DNA of 60,350 nt from DAOQAU01 sp964640325. Lineage in GTDB: Bacteria; Cyanobacteriota; Vampirovibrionia; Gastranaerophilales; Gastranaerophilaceae. The translations under genes and the position numbers were made by a program. Of this stretch, positions 17,918 to 26,439 are shown piece after piece. The first letter of the stretch is position 1. Each line of letters starts with the position of its first letter. A model generated the notes under the pieces. The model saw only the letters and a program-made list of their open reading frames with translations. It did not search any database and was not told the DNA's origin. The DNA is taken from positions 1 through 60,350 of the forward strand of contig CAZXID010000011.1 of the NCBI GenBank assembly GCA_964640325.1. The letters are read 5' to 3'.

Positions 17918-19036
17918 ATGAAGTATATATACCAAAATGCAGACTGGTACAGCTTTAGATGGTGCGGAGAAAAAGTTTTAAAATTACTTTCAGAAGTTAA
18001 ACTTGCTCAAGGATTATTGCTCGGAAAAATGAATTCTTTGGGCTTTGAGGCGAAGAGCAATGCGCTACTCAATGTTCTTACTGAAAATATCATTAAATCA
18101 AGCGAAATTGAAGGTGAAATCTTAGATGCTCAGCAGGTCCGCTCTTCTATTGCCAAAAGATTGGGCCTTGAAGTTGCAAATACAGTGCCGGTTGAAAGAA
18201 ATATCGAAGGCGTTGTCGAGATGATGCTTGATGCTACGCAAAATTATAAAAATCCGATTTCAAAAGAGCGTTTGGTTGGCTGGCACGCCGCATTGTTTCC
18301 TACTGGCTTTAGTGGCATGTATAAAATCAACATAGGTGATTACAGAAACGATTTGCTGGGCCCTATGCAGGTTGTTTCGGGTTCTGTTGGCAAAGAAAAA
18401 GTTCATTACGAAGCTCCACCGGCAGATGTTCTTGATAAAGAAATGCAAGATTTGATAGATTATATTAATACCTTTGATGATACAGATTTGTTGATTAAGG
18501 CTGGGGTAATTCATCTTTGGTTTGTAATCCTTCACCCGTTTGATGATGGCAATGGCAGAATCGCAAGGGCGTTGGCTGATATGACGTTGGCAAAAAGTGA
18601 TGATTTGGAATTTAGATTCTATTCAATGTCGTCTCAAATTAGAAAAGAGCGAAAATCGTATTATGCAGTTTTAGAAAAAACGCAAAAAGGTTCGCTTGAT
18701 ATTACAAATTGGCTTTTGTGGTTCTTGGAGAATTTGTTGAAATCGATTAAAAACAGTGATGAAATATTAGGTTCTGTGCTTAAAAAGGCTGAATTTTGGC
18801 AAACACATTTGAACATTGAGTTCAACGAAAGACAAAAGAAGATGATAAATATGCTTTTTGATGGCTTTGAAGGTAATCTTACTTCGACAAAGTGGGCTAA
18901 GGCTTGTAATTGTTCACAAGACAGTGCCGGCAATGATATTAACGACTTAATATCAAAAGGCATACTCAAGCGCTTCGGCAAAGCAAAGAATACGCACTAT
19001 AAGCCCTATGCGTGGTGTCAAAAAATTTCGTGTTGA
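17918..19036 (+). CDS. Fic family AMPylase-like protein with DUF4172-type N-terminus
   Basis: A 372-residue protein. The N-terminal region (YIYQNADWYSFRWCGEKVLK) fits DUF4172. It has an inhibitory helix motif SSEIEG at 61-66 ([S/T]xxxE[G/N]) and the full Fic motif HPFDDGNGRIAR at 206-217, with the catalytic His and both Arg present, so it should be able to transfer AMP and be self-inhibited. The C-terminus looks like a winged helix (TSTKWAKACNCSQDSAGNDI). The last seven residues come from sequence shared with the integrase fragment that overlaps by 29 bases, so the original 3' end may have been replaced. Confidence 0.85.
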   Translation: MKYIYQNADWYSFRWCGEKVLKLLSEVKLAQGLLLGKMNSLGFEAKSNALLNVLTENIIKSSEIEGEILDAQQVRSSIAKRLGLEVANTVPVERNIEGVVEMMLDATQNYKNPISKERLVGWHAALFPTGFSGMYKINIGDYRNDLLGPMQVVSGSVGKEKVHYEAPPADVLDKEMQDLIDYINTFDDTDLLIKAGVIHLWFVILHPFDDGNGRIARALADMTLAKSDDLEFRFYSMSSQIRKERKSYYAVLEKTQKGSLDITNWLLWFLENLLKSIKNSDEILGSVLKKAEFWQTHLNIEFNERQKKMINMLFDGFEGNLTSTKWAKACNCSQDSAGNDINDLISKGILKRFGKAKNTHYKPYAWCQKISC

Positions 19037-19559
19037 GCATCATACAATCAGGTACTTAACACGTGAGGAAGAGGTCGAGTTATACAAACACTTGCCCGAA
19101 TACTTAAAGCTAATTGTTACGGTGGCATTGCATACGGGCTTAAGACGCGGGAATATTCTTGAACTGCGTTGGGAGCAAATAAATTTCGATTACAAAATGA
19201 TAGAAGTTTTAAAGAACAAGGGTAACAAGAAAATTCAAATCCCGCTTTCTGAAACACTTTACGAGGAATTTTCAAAAATGCGTCAAGATGAAGGCTATGT
19301 TTTTGTGAACCCTGAAACTGGATTGCCGTACCAAGATATTAAAAAAGCGTTTAATACGGCGAAAGAAAAAGCAGGCATTAAAAATTTCCGTTTCCACGAT
19401 TTACGTCATACGGTCGCAACAAGACTCGTTGAAAAAGGAATCGACTTGGCGGTCGTACAAGATTTACTCGCTCATAGCAACATTCAAACCACAATGCGAT
19501 ACGCTAACCCTGTGCCAAAGCGTAAACTCGAGGCAATTCAGGCATTGGATAAATATTAG
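19008..19559 (+). pseudogene. Tyrosine recombinase, N-terminal domain deleted
   Basis: The 183 residues contain the linker (VKKFRVEHHTIRYLTREEE) and whole catalytic domain of a phage-type tyrosine integrase: Arg in TGLRRGNI, HDLRHT, HSNIQTTMRYA with the last His and the Tyr. The core-binding domain of about 100 residues expected before the linker is missing; instead the frame emerges from the end of the Fic gene. It is most simply a deletion or recombination scar of an old integrative element. It could still be translated from ATG 19008 but is unlikely to be a complete integrase. Confidence 0.8.
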
Positions 19560-21790
19560 GCTTTTGGTCTTATTCTTTCGTTTATTCTTAGTGAATTTGT
19601 ATTCCAGCCTTTTGTACGAGAAGCGACAACAAAATCATTATAAACAGGAAGAAGTTTATTTGGATCTGCAATAGTAACGATAACAGTTGCATCTTGTGGA
19701 TTTTCCAGTTCAAATTCACTTCTTGTCAAGACATCCATATTCAATCGCCAATTTTTTGCATTTATACCTTGTGGAATAGAACGTTTATAAACTTTTATTG
19801 GTGACCATTTGTAACCATGTTCAATCAACATTTTTTCAAAATTTCCAACACTTTCAGGCTTTTCAAGTGGAACTTGAATTTTATGTTTGCCTTTTTCATC
19901 TATGGTACCTAATGAAACATCTACGTTTGTTCGGCAATATTCAGATGCAAAATTAACATCCAGTGGTTGATTATAAACGAGAGTTACATAAATATCCCCA
20001 AAAACCTTCCCTGCTGTATTTACTAAACAAGCGGGTATCGGAAAATCTTTTTTATAAACAATACCAGGCAATAATTTAATATTAAAAATAGATGTTGCTT
20101 GCCAATCAGGAGATAAAAGCATTTCATTAATGTCTCCAGGAACGCCAAAGCCATAGTAGTTAATGTCTTCCTCTGAAAGTTCTTTTTGTCTTAATACCGC
20201 TGAATGGACCAAAAGAGCTTTTGCCAAATTTGGGTTAAAATTACCTTCAATATTATTAATTAAATTTGCCAATAATGTACTAACAATAGGCGTTGAAAAA
20301 CTCGTTCCAACACTTTCCGTTAAGCCTCCATTTTCATCAAAAGATATTATCCCTGTTTGTGCACAATTTAACCTATCGTCACAATTCCCACCATAATGAA
20401 CAACTTCAGGCTTTGGAACGAACATTGGACCTGGACCTCTGCGTGAAAAAGGTGATGGTTCGTTTGGTTGGACTAAAGATTTTACTATCTGCTTATGTGC
20501 AATTGATCCGACAGTTATTGCTCTGACTGAATCAGCTGGTGTAGTTATTAAGTCAGCATTGTCATCAATATTACTTGGCCATTTTCTCAATGGTTGATCA
20601 CAATAATTTCCAGCGGCTATAACAAAAACAACATTGAATCTTTGTTGTAATTCATCAAGGGTCATTCCAAAATCAGAAAAATAAAAATTATCACAAATGC
20701 AATCTGTACCTAGTGATAAATTCCAAACTTTTATCTCTGGATGTTTTTTAAGTTCAGCTTCTAAAATTGCCAAAAGTTCATCTTCTCGTAGACTGTCATC
20801 AAGAGCAGGAACATCAAAGATTTTAGCTTGAACATCAGGAAAAATTGTATCCCCAAAATTTAGCTTTCTTGCATTTGTCATTAAACCAGCAATAAATGTT
20901 CCATGTGAATAATCTTGTTCAGCAGGTTTTGCAATGTAATTACTTTTTCCAACAATCCAAGGTGCTAACGCTTTATTACTAGGCGAAATACCTGAATCAA
21001 CAAGCCCAACAGTAGGTGTATTCTCACTTGGAATATTATATTCTATTTGTTCTGAAATTGAACTTGGTAGGGAATGTTTTTTTATGGGACAAAAAGACAT
21101 AAAATTGTTAATGCTTTTTAATCCGATATAATCGGAAACTTCATCAAAATTTTCTTTATTTTTAAAATTAACAGAATATATGTTCAAATCATCAGTGTAA
21201 CGAAGTTTTTTGTAGTCAATATCTTTCTTGAGCCCTGCATTGTTTAAAATTTCGACAAATTTAATCTCGTTATTAAAGTTTTTAATGTCGCTATCATGAT
21301 TAAATAATTTTACTTTCAAACTTTTATCAAAATCTTTTGATTTTGAAACTTCAGGTGAAATTACGTCTTCTTTTGAAAAAGGTTTAATATCTTTTATTGC
21401 AGAAATATTTGCAATATTTTTCTTTTTATTGCTTGTTCTAATTTTATTTTTTAATGTAGAAACAGATGAGCTATCAACACTTACAAATAATTCCCCCAAA
21501 GTACCTGTACCAACAATTTTACAATTTGAATCTTTAACGATTTCTGTAGGTCTATGACTTTTTGCGAAAGCTTTTTCTTCCATGTAAATTTTTACAATAC
21601 CTTGAGTATTAGGATATTTTTTAAAAGCTGTATCAAAAAATTTAAGAGCTGTATCAACTTGAGAAACAAGTTCCTCTCTGTGTTGATCAAAAGTTGCCGA
21701 ATTAAAAACGGTAGGATCGCCGCCGCCGCCTTTTTTGGCAAGACTATCCTTTTGTTCGTATCTTACAACCAAGAAATCATTCTTATTCAT
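19556..21790 (-). CDS. ietS: Subtilisin-like serine protease, IetS-like
   Basis: A 744-residue S8 peptidase without a signal peptide. The triad is visible: VGLVDSGIS (D265), YSHGTFIAG (H296) and VGTSFSTPI (S497), with oxyanion IAAGN (N395). About 250 residues precede the protease domain and about 200 residues follow it. It overlaps the upstream AAA ATPase gene by 8 bases. A cytoplasmic subtilase paired with an AAA ATPase is the IetAS arrangement, described as a plasmid incompatibility toxin-antitoxin pair in Agrobacterium and later listed as an anti-phage system. The protease is presumably the effector, held or activated by the ATPase. Confidence 0.82.
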   Translation of the reverse strand: MNKNDFLVVRYEQKDSLAKKGGGGDPTVFNSATFDQHREELVSQVDTALKFFDTAFKKYPNTQGIVKIYMEEKAFAKSHRPTEIVKDSNCKIVGTGTLGELFVSVDSSSVSTLKNKIRTSNKKKNIANISAIKDIKPFSKEDVISPEVSKSKDFDKSLKVKLFNHDSDIKNFNNEIKFVEILNNAGLKKDIDYKKLRYTDDLNIYSVNFKNKENFDEVSDYIGLKSINNFMSFCPIKKHSLPSSISEQIEYNIPSENTPTVGLVDSGISPSNKALAPWIVGKSNYIAKPAEQDYSHGTFIAGLMTNARKLNFGDTIFPDVQAKIFDVPALDDSLREDELLAILEAELKKHPEIKVWNLSLGTDCICDNFYFSDFGMTLDELQQRFNVVFVIAAGNYCDQPLRKWPSNIDDNADLITTPADSVRAITVGSIAHKQIVKSLVQPNEPSPFSRRGPGPMFVPKPEVVHYGGNCDDRLNCAQTGIISFDENGGLTESVGTSFSTPIVSTLLANLINNIEGNFNPNLAKALLVHSAVLRQKELSEEDINYYGFGVPGDINEMLLSPDWQATSIFNIKLLPGIVYKKDFPIPACLVNTAGKVFGDIYVTLVYNQPLDVNFASEYCRTNVDVSLGTIDEKGKHKIQVPLEKPESVGNFEKMLIEHGYKWSPIKVYKRSIPQGINAKNWRLNMDVLTRSEFELENPQDATVIVTIADPNKLLPVYNDFVVASRTKGWNTNSLRINERIRPKA

Positions 21791-22907
21791 GAACCGTACC
21801 TCCGTTGATTATTTTTGAAATTTGCCCAAGCGAGATATTGAATAACTTTGACAGATCTCTGTAAGTATATAATTTATCATAATTGTTTTTTAGGTATATT
21901 ATTTTCTTTTCTAACGGCTCATCGTTAATTGATTGCAGGTGCAATTTTGATAGTTCTTTTACCAAAGTAAATTTAGAAAGATTTTTTTCATCATTAATAA
22001 TTATCTGCCTGTTAATTTCATTACAAATTTCTTTTATTTCTGCACCTGAAAGATTAACGCAATTTTTAACGTATCTTTCCAACATTTTTCCTTCTATATC
22101 ATAATTCAGAAAAGATTTTATCATTTTTGAAATAACGGCTTCTGATGGTTTATTAATCTCAATTTTATAAGTAAACCTTCTCCATATTGCAGGGTCTAAA
22201 AGGTGATCATGATTTGTGGCTGCTAGTAAAATAGTTTGTTTGTCCAATAAATCTATATTTTGAAGCAAACTAACAACTATTCTTTTTAACTCGCCTAATT
22301 CGTTTTGATCATCTCGAAGTTTTGCAATTGCATCAAATTCATCTAAAAACAAAATGCAAGGTCTTGAATTAGCATAATTAAAAAGTTCTCTTATATTTTT
22401 GGAAGTGCTTCCTAAATAGGAAGAAATCAAAGAGTCTAAACGGGCGGTTATTAAAGGCATTCCGATTTCAGAAGCAATATATTTTGCAAGTTCTGATTTC
22501 CCGCACCCTGGGATACCATATAGTAAAAGTGATGGAGTAAATTCAACTCCCTTTTGAATTAGTAAATTGCTGGATTTTATATATTTGACAAAATTTTGAA
22601 CTTTTTCAATTACAAAATCATCAAAAAAAACCTGCACCTGCCCTTTTGTAAAAAAATCTTTTTCGGCGAGAGAGCTTTTAGATTCACTATCTACAGGTAA
22701 AATATCTTTTATATTCGTTCCACATGGGAACAATTTAAGACTCTTTGAATTCAAGATTGCTTTTTTTAGCTTGGATGATGCACCATTATCACCAAGTTCT
22801 TCAAGTTTATTTGCCAATAATTCAGTATAATTTACTACTTTTTCAACATCCGAATTAAGAGCTCCGTTTATGATTTTCAATATTTCTGGTAAGTATTCCA
22901 CAAGCAT
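21783..22907 (-). CDS. ietA: AAA ATPase, IetA-like, with C-terminal helix-turn-helix
   Basis: A 374-residue single AAA module: Walker A GIPGCGKS (131-138), Walker B ILFLDEFDAIA (about 185-195), sensor AATNHDHLLDPA and arginine finger in IWRRF. The last 30 residues (YTYRDLSKLFNISLGQISKI) read as a helix-turn-helix. The partner is the subtilase encoded next. ATG 22907 has GAGG only 1 base upstream, while GTG at 22901 has it at 7 bases, so initiation at GTG (372 residues) is also likely. Five TGAACA repeats lie directly upstream and could be bound by the C-terminal helix-turn-helix. Confidence 0.82.
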   Translation of the reverse strand: MLVEYLPEILKIINGALNSDVEKVVNYTELLANKLEELGDNGASSKLKKAILNSKSLKLFPCGTNIKDILPVDSESKSSLAEKDFFTKGQVQVFFDDFVIEKVQNFVKYIKSSNLLIQKGVEFTPSLLLYGIPGCGKSELAKYIASEIGMPLITARLDSLISSYLGSTSKNIRELFNYANSRPCILFLDEFDAIAKLRDDQNELGELKRIVVSLLQNIDLLDKQTILLAATNHDHLLDPAIWRRFTYKIEINKPSEAVISKMIKSFLNYDIEGKMLERYVKNCVNLSGAEIKEICNEINRQIIINDEKNLSKFTLVKELSKLHLQSINDEPLEKKIIYLKNNYDKLYTYRDLSKLFNISLGQISKIINGGTVHE

Positions 22908-22919
22908 GCCTCATTTTTG

Positions 22920-23013
22920 ATTATATGAACATAATAACATAATCTGTGAACAAAATCAACAAATAATGAACAAAAATTAATTTTAATGAACATAAATTCG
23001 CTTTTTGTGAACA
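22920..23013 (-). promoter_or_regulatory. ietA promoter region with five phased TGAACA repeats
   Basis: TGAACA occurs at 22926, 22947, 22967, 22987 and 23008 on the plus strand (TGTTCA toward the gene), with start-to-start distances of 21, 20, 20 and 21 bp, about two helical turns. A TATAAT box on the minus strand (22920-22925) abuts the first repeat. The regular phasing on one face of the helix suggests cooperative binding of a protein, as at iterons or multi-site operators. Confidence 0.75.
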
Positions 23014-23085
23014 GTCTTTTTTAATCCCTGCATTCTTAATTGCACTAAAGCATGCAATATTATAATAATTATATCAAAAAATAAA

Positions 23086-23124
23086 GGCAGTCCCATTTTA
23101 GCACTGTTAGGAGGCTTGGACTGC
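23086..23124 (-). terminator. Probable terminator of the PD-(D/E)xK operon
   Basis: Read on the minus strand, GCAGTCC and GGACTGC form a 7-bp stem with a loop of about 24 bases, followed by CTTTATTTTTT. It lies 91 bases past the stop of the gene ending at 23215. The large loop makes it an imperfect terminator, so it may equally be a small structured element. Confidence 0.5.
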
Positions 23125-23214
23125 TCCAATAGTTTCATTATACAACAAAGTAACAAAATATGTAAATTTTGATGACACTTGGATGAATTTTAAAAGACTT
23201 TACAGCAAATAAAT

Positions 23215-24294
23215 TTATAGTTTCAAAATGTATTCAAAAAAGTCTTCGGAAATACCAACTATTTTTGCAAAACTCTGTGCAAAATTTTTGGCTAGTACTA
23301 ATGAGGCTATGTTTTTATCTAAAACATTACTCGGAATCTCTGATTTATCTAACAACGAACAATATATATACGAAGATAATAAATATTTGAAGGCATATGA
23401 GGCTTCGTTTGGAAATTTAATTACTTTTCCTATTAATTCTATAATTTCATTCCAATAATCTGGTTCTAGACTGATTTTTTGGTTGGTAAGTTTATTTATT
23501 TCGTCAAATATCTTGTTTTTTTCTTTTAAGTTTAATGCCCCTCCAAAGAAGTATGTTTTAGATGAGATATGAATATTGTCCAAACCCATTGACATCACGT
23601 ATTGTGCTGCTTCTATAATGCAATGTAAAAATCTTTCACTTGCCAAAAAACATAGATACTTATGCTGAGGATTTTTAACCTCCAAAATTGTTTTAACACT
23701 TCTAAATCTTTCTATTAGGCTCATTAAATTTCTATATTGATCAATATACCAGTATAAGTAATTTAAATATGTAATTATTTCATTTTTTAATTTCAAATCG
23801 TTGTTTGTTAATGATGCCTTATTCTTAGAAAGTATAAGATAATCCCGTAATGTCGTATATAGATCCAAATCGACTAATTCACCTAACTCTTTCTCAATAC
23901 CAAAACTTCTTTCTAAATTATCTAATGTCTTGGCTTCTATAATTTTTATATTCAGCTTTGGTGCTAGGTACTTAACATGCTTTTTACTAGTAGTTCTTAC
24001 GTAATATGCATCATTTGCACTAAAAAATGATTTAACTCCATTTAGCCAAAATAATCTTTCAGCATCAGATATTTTAACACTAGTTTTGCAATCGGCAATG
24101 ATCGTTGATTTGTTTAGAATCCCATCATATTTTATGCCTAATACATCTAAATCAGTTAGTGAATATCGCTTACTGTCTTCGTCATACTCGCTTAAATCTA
24201 CTTCCATTGGAGACCAGTAACCTTGCTTAAAAAGAAGTCTTCGCATTCTTAATTTCAAAATAGCATCTTTATCAATATAATTATTTTTTGGCAT
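23215..24294 (-). CDS. PD-(D/E)xK nuclease-like protein of unknown family
   Basis: A 359-residue protein. Residues 46-70 read LTDLDVLGIKYDG, then TIIADCK: an Asp-rich strand followed by D-C-K, with spacing like the restriction-endonuclease fold (Mrr-type DVL...ECK). The rest is helical with no familiar motif. It is translationally coupled to the preceding gene (TAATG, stop and start sharing one base), so the two proteins are probably made in fixed ratio. Nuclease activity is inferred from this short motif only. Its place next to IetAS suggests a defence or mobile-element role. Confidence 0.5.
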   Translation of the reverse strand: MPKNNYIDKDAILKLRMRRLLFKQGYWSPMEVDLSEYDEDSKRYSLTDLDVLGIKYDGILNKSTIIADCKTSVKISDAERLFWLNGVKSFFSANDAYYVRTTSKKHVKYLAPKLNIKIIEAKTLDNLERSFGIEKELGELVDLDLYTTLRDYLILSKNKASLTNNDLKLKNEIITYLNYLYWYIDQYRNLMSLIERFRSVKTILEVKNPQHKYLCFLASERFLHCIIEAAQYVMSMGLDNIHISSKTYFFGGALNLKEKNKIFDEINKLTNQKISLEPDYWNEIIELIGKVIKFPNEASYAFKYLLSSYIYCSLLDKSEIPSNVLDKNIASLVLAKNFAQSFAKIVGISEDFFEYILKL

Positions 24295-25571
24295 TACACA
24301 ACTCCTCTAGCAAAATTTGCAAGTTCAAAAATAATTTTATCGCTCATTTCTGTAGAAATATTTACACTACTTGCAAATTGAGCTCTTGTGGTTATTGGCG
24401 TTTTATAGTCATTAGGGTTCAACAGCATTTGTTGAATATTAGTATCTATTTTTACTTGGTTTGCAGTCCCTCTTCTAAGCATTTCAATTGCCACATTTAG
24501 AGCCTTTTTATTTTCGTTATTTTCATATATTCTAAAATTATAACGATTATAGCTTTCTTCAACAACATAACCAATTAAATTTGTTACTAACAATCCATAC
24601 TGAGCTTTTAAATCTGGATGAGAATTTTTAAAGGAACCAAAATCTCGTAGCCTTTCAAGTATTGCTATAGGATATTTAATTTTAGTACCACCAGAAAAAT
24701 TTTCACCATATCTAACACAGGCAACTATAGCTCTAGCTTTATCTAAGATTACTCGTTCTTCATTTGTTAAACCTCCAATAGGAGCAAAAAGAAAATCTTG
24801 TTTTCCGGTAGTGCCATTTACCTTTACAGGCATAATAATTCCATTATAAATACCCGAGTCAAGAATGTCTTTATGAGAAGCAAAAATTTCATCTTGCATA
24901 ATAAATTCTTTTGGTTTACCTTGACTTGCAGAAAGAGATTGAATTATTTGAGTAGAAACCCCATTACTTTTTTGGCACCATTCGATAAATTCATCTGAAT
25001 TATTATCTATTGATAATGGTGAAAACAATATATTACTTCCTTTAAATTTTTTGTTACTAACCAAATGTCCACTACACATAATATCCTGTACTATGTTCAT
25101 ATTAGCATACGTAAGGTTACAATTCTTTTGTATTATTGATGTTTCTTGTGGCCCTTTAGAAATTAAGGTATCTAAAATTGATAATCCTTGTAATTCCATT
25201 TCCGTTGGGTTTAAATCAATTAACCGATTACCAAATTCGCCATAATACGGTCTAAATTCAGGAACTTTTATTTCAATTCTTTTTATGGAGTCTCCTGATT
25301 TGACTATGCTTATAAAGTCAACTTCTTCTAATTCTCTTAATACCGCATTAAGTTCCAATGACCTTATTCCCAACTGCGAAGCCGCGTACTTTAATGCGGT
25401 ATAATCATCAATATAAAGAATACCTCTTAAATGCATTGCCAAAATTGCAGCTTTGCCAATCAATAATGTTTTTTCAAATTCAGTTTCAATAATAGCGTTT
25501 GTTGTTAGATCTCTTAAACCTTCATGAAAATCTTGAGCTCTTAATGCAATACTTTCAGCGTTATACTCCAT
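24294..25571 (-). CDS. Unrecognised 425-residue partner of the PD-(D/E)xK-like protein
   Basis: The frame is open to a TTG at 25595, but ATG 25571 has AAGGA 7 bases upstream and is preferred. The N-terminal half has segments that look like winged helices (YTALKYAASQLGIRSLELNA, IVQDIMCSGHLVSNKKFKGS). Residues about 250-330 hold a beta region (GIIMPVKVNGTTGKQDFLFA) before a Cys-containing helix (KARAIVACVRYGENFSGGTK). The C-terminus is a long helix-rich part. I know no named family. It is first in a two-gene operon; it may bind DNA or regulate the nuclease-like partner. Confidence 0.65.
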   Translation of the reverse strand: MEYNAESIALRAQDFHEGLRDLTTNAIIETEFEKTLLIGKAAILAMHLRGILYIDDYTALKYAASQLGIRSLELNAVLRELEEVDFISIVKSGDSIKRIEIKVPEFRPYYGEFGNRLIDLNPTEMELQGLSILDTLISKGPQETSIIQKNCNLTYANMNIVQDIMCSGHLVSNKKFKGSNILFSPLSIDNNSDEFIEWCQKSNGVSTQIIQSLSASQGKPKEFIMQDEIFASHKDILDSGIYNGIIMPVKVNGTTGKQDFLFAPIGGLTNEERVILDKARAIVACVRYGENFSGGTKIKYPIAILERLRDFGSFKNSHPDLKAQYGLLVTNLIGYVVEESYNRYNFRIYENNENKKALNVAIEMLRRGTANQVKIDTNIQQMLLNPNDYKTPITTRAQFASSVNISTEMSDKIIFELANFARGVV

Positions 25572-25701
25572 TTTTATATCCTTAATATTAAACAACTCTT
25601 ATCATATTTGTTTTTATCTATGCATAGTATATAAATTAATTATTAACATGTTATACCATAAATTCATTAGGCATATATTAATTATTTCATTGCATTAAAA
25701 A

Positions 25702-25745
25702 AGGACATTACCCACCAGTTACCCATGGTGTTTTTGTAATGTCCT
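25702..25745 (-). terminator. Terminator downstream of the tRNA-fMet 3' half
   Basis: AGGACATTAC (25702-25711) and GTAATGTCCT (25736-25745) form a perfect 10-bp stem, with an inner CACCA/TGGTG stem, and on the minus strand it runs into TTTTTTA. It lies 5 bases past the CCA end of the tRNA fragment, so it is most simply the original terminator of the chromosomal tRNA-fMet gene. Confidence 0.8.
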
Positions 25746-25750
25746 GAAAA

Positions 25751-25795
25751 TGGTTGCGGGAGCTGGATTTGAACCAACGACCTTCGGGTTATGAG
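25751..25795 (-). other. 3' half of initiator tRNA-Met: attachment-site remnant
   Basis: On the minus strand this reads from the anticodon loop CTCATAA through CCC, the variable region, GGTTCAAATCC (T arm) and CTCCCGCAACCA, ending in encoded CCA. A72 before the discriminator A fits the C1xA72 mismatch of initiator tRNAs. No tRNA 5' half precedes it. Tyrosine integrases often cross over in the anticodon loop, leaving a displaced 3' half at one end of the element. Given the orientation, the element lies to the right (higher coordinates) and an intact tRNA-fMet should mark its other end, beyond this window. Confidence 0.82.
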
Positions 25796-25924
25796 GCTCA
25801 AAAAATGAATTTTGAGCAAAATTTTTCAATTTCACATAATTGCCTAAAAGTCAACAACAATGGGTTATATAACCCTAATATAATATCACATAAAATCACA
25901 CGAGTTTTTGTCATTTTTGATTTT

Positions 25925-25946
25925 TTTGGTGACAATTTGGTGACAA
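25925..25946 (+). repeat. Two tandem 11-mers TTTGGTGACAA
   Basis: A perfect head-to-tail duplication of TTTGGTGACAA, 130 bases inside the tRNA-fMet junction. Short direct repeats at this position are typical of integrase arm-binding sites, but this is inferred from place alone. Confidence 0.55.
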
Positions 25947-26014
25947 TTTTATATGCCTCAATCCCAGTAAAATCGTTTTGATTTAATGTGTGCATTTTTT
26001 GCACAAGTTCATGT

Positions 26015-26044
26015 AAAAAGACTCTCGGTTTGAGAGTCTTTTTT
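26015..26044. terminator. Bidirectional intrinsic terminator
   Basis: AAAAAGACTCTC, loop GGTTT and GAGAGTCTTTTTT form a 12-bp stem with an A-run before it and a T-run after it, so it can work on both strands. It lies between the tRNA-fMet junction and the non-coding stretch before the ImmA/IrrE gene. Confidence 0.85.
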
Positions 26045-26439
26045 AGTGCTTAAAAACCCGGAATTACCGCATTAAAAGGGAGTATTGACCTACTTCCTTT
26101 AAGATGAGAACTGAGATTTCAAAAAGTAAAAAAGACAAAATATGTAGATATATGACGGAAAATTCTCAAATGTTAAATTTTGAAAGTACCTAATTTTAGG
26201 GGCTTTCAGCTATTGAGGGGGAAGTTTTTATTCAATCCAAGGAACGTCTTATAAAACAACTTCCCTCTTAGGGAAGGTCAACAAAAGGCTACAACTCGCC
26301 ACGGTGCAAGTAGAACAAGGATTTGCAGAGTTTAGAAGCTGAGAATTCTCAAACTGAAAACAATTTACATAGGCGAAACTCGGAAGCCAAAGTCGGAAGT
26401 TTTCGTGAGAATTGTCAAATTTTTTCCACTCGGGTTTAT
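26045..26439. other. Non-coding region with alternative hairpins and three 13-mers
   Basis: About 395 bases without a credible gene. CTTCCCT/AGGGAAG (26260-26276) makes a 7-bp hairpin with a 3-base loop. Its left arm can instead pair with GAGGGGGAAGTT at 26215-26226, so the two structures exclude each other. A 13-mer close to GAGAATTCTCAAA appears at 26158-26170, 26341-26353 (exact) and 26407-26419. It may be a structured RNA, an element end or an operator region. Confidence 0.5.

Noticed and set aside
22926..23013. CRISPR-like array from the regular TGAACA units
   Set aside because: The repeats are only 6-7 bases with 14-15 bases between them and there are no cas genes; this is an operator or iteron pattern.
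25754..25981. Plus-strand frame starting RELDLNQRPSGYE
   Set aside because: It is a translation of the tRNA-fMet fragment's complement, a common artefact.
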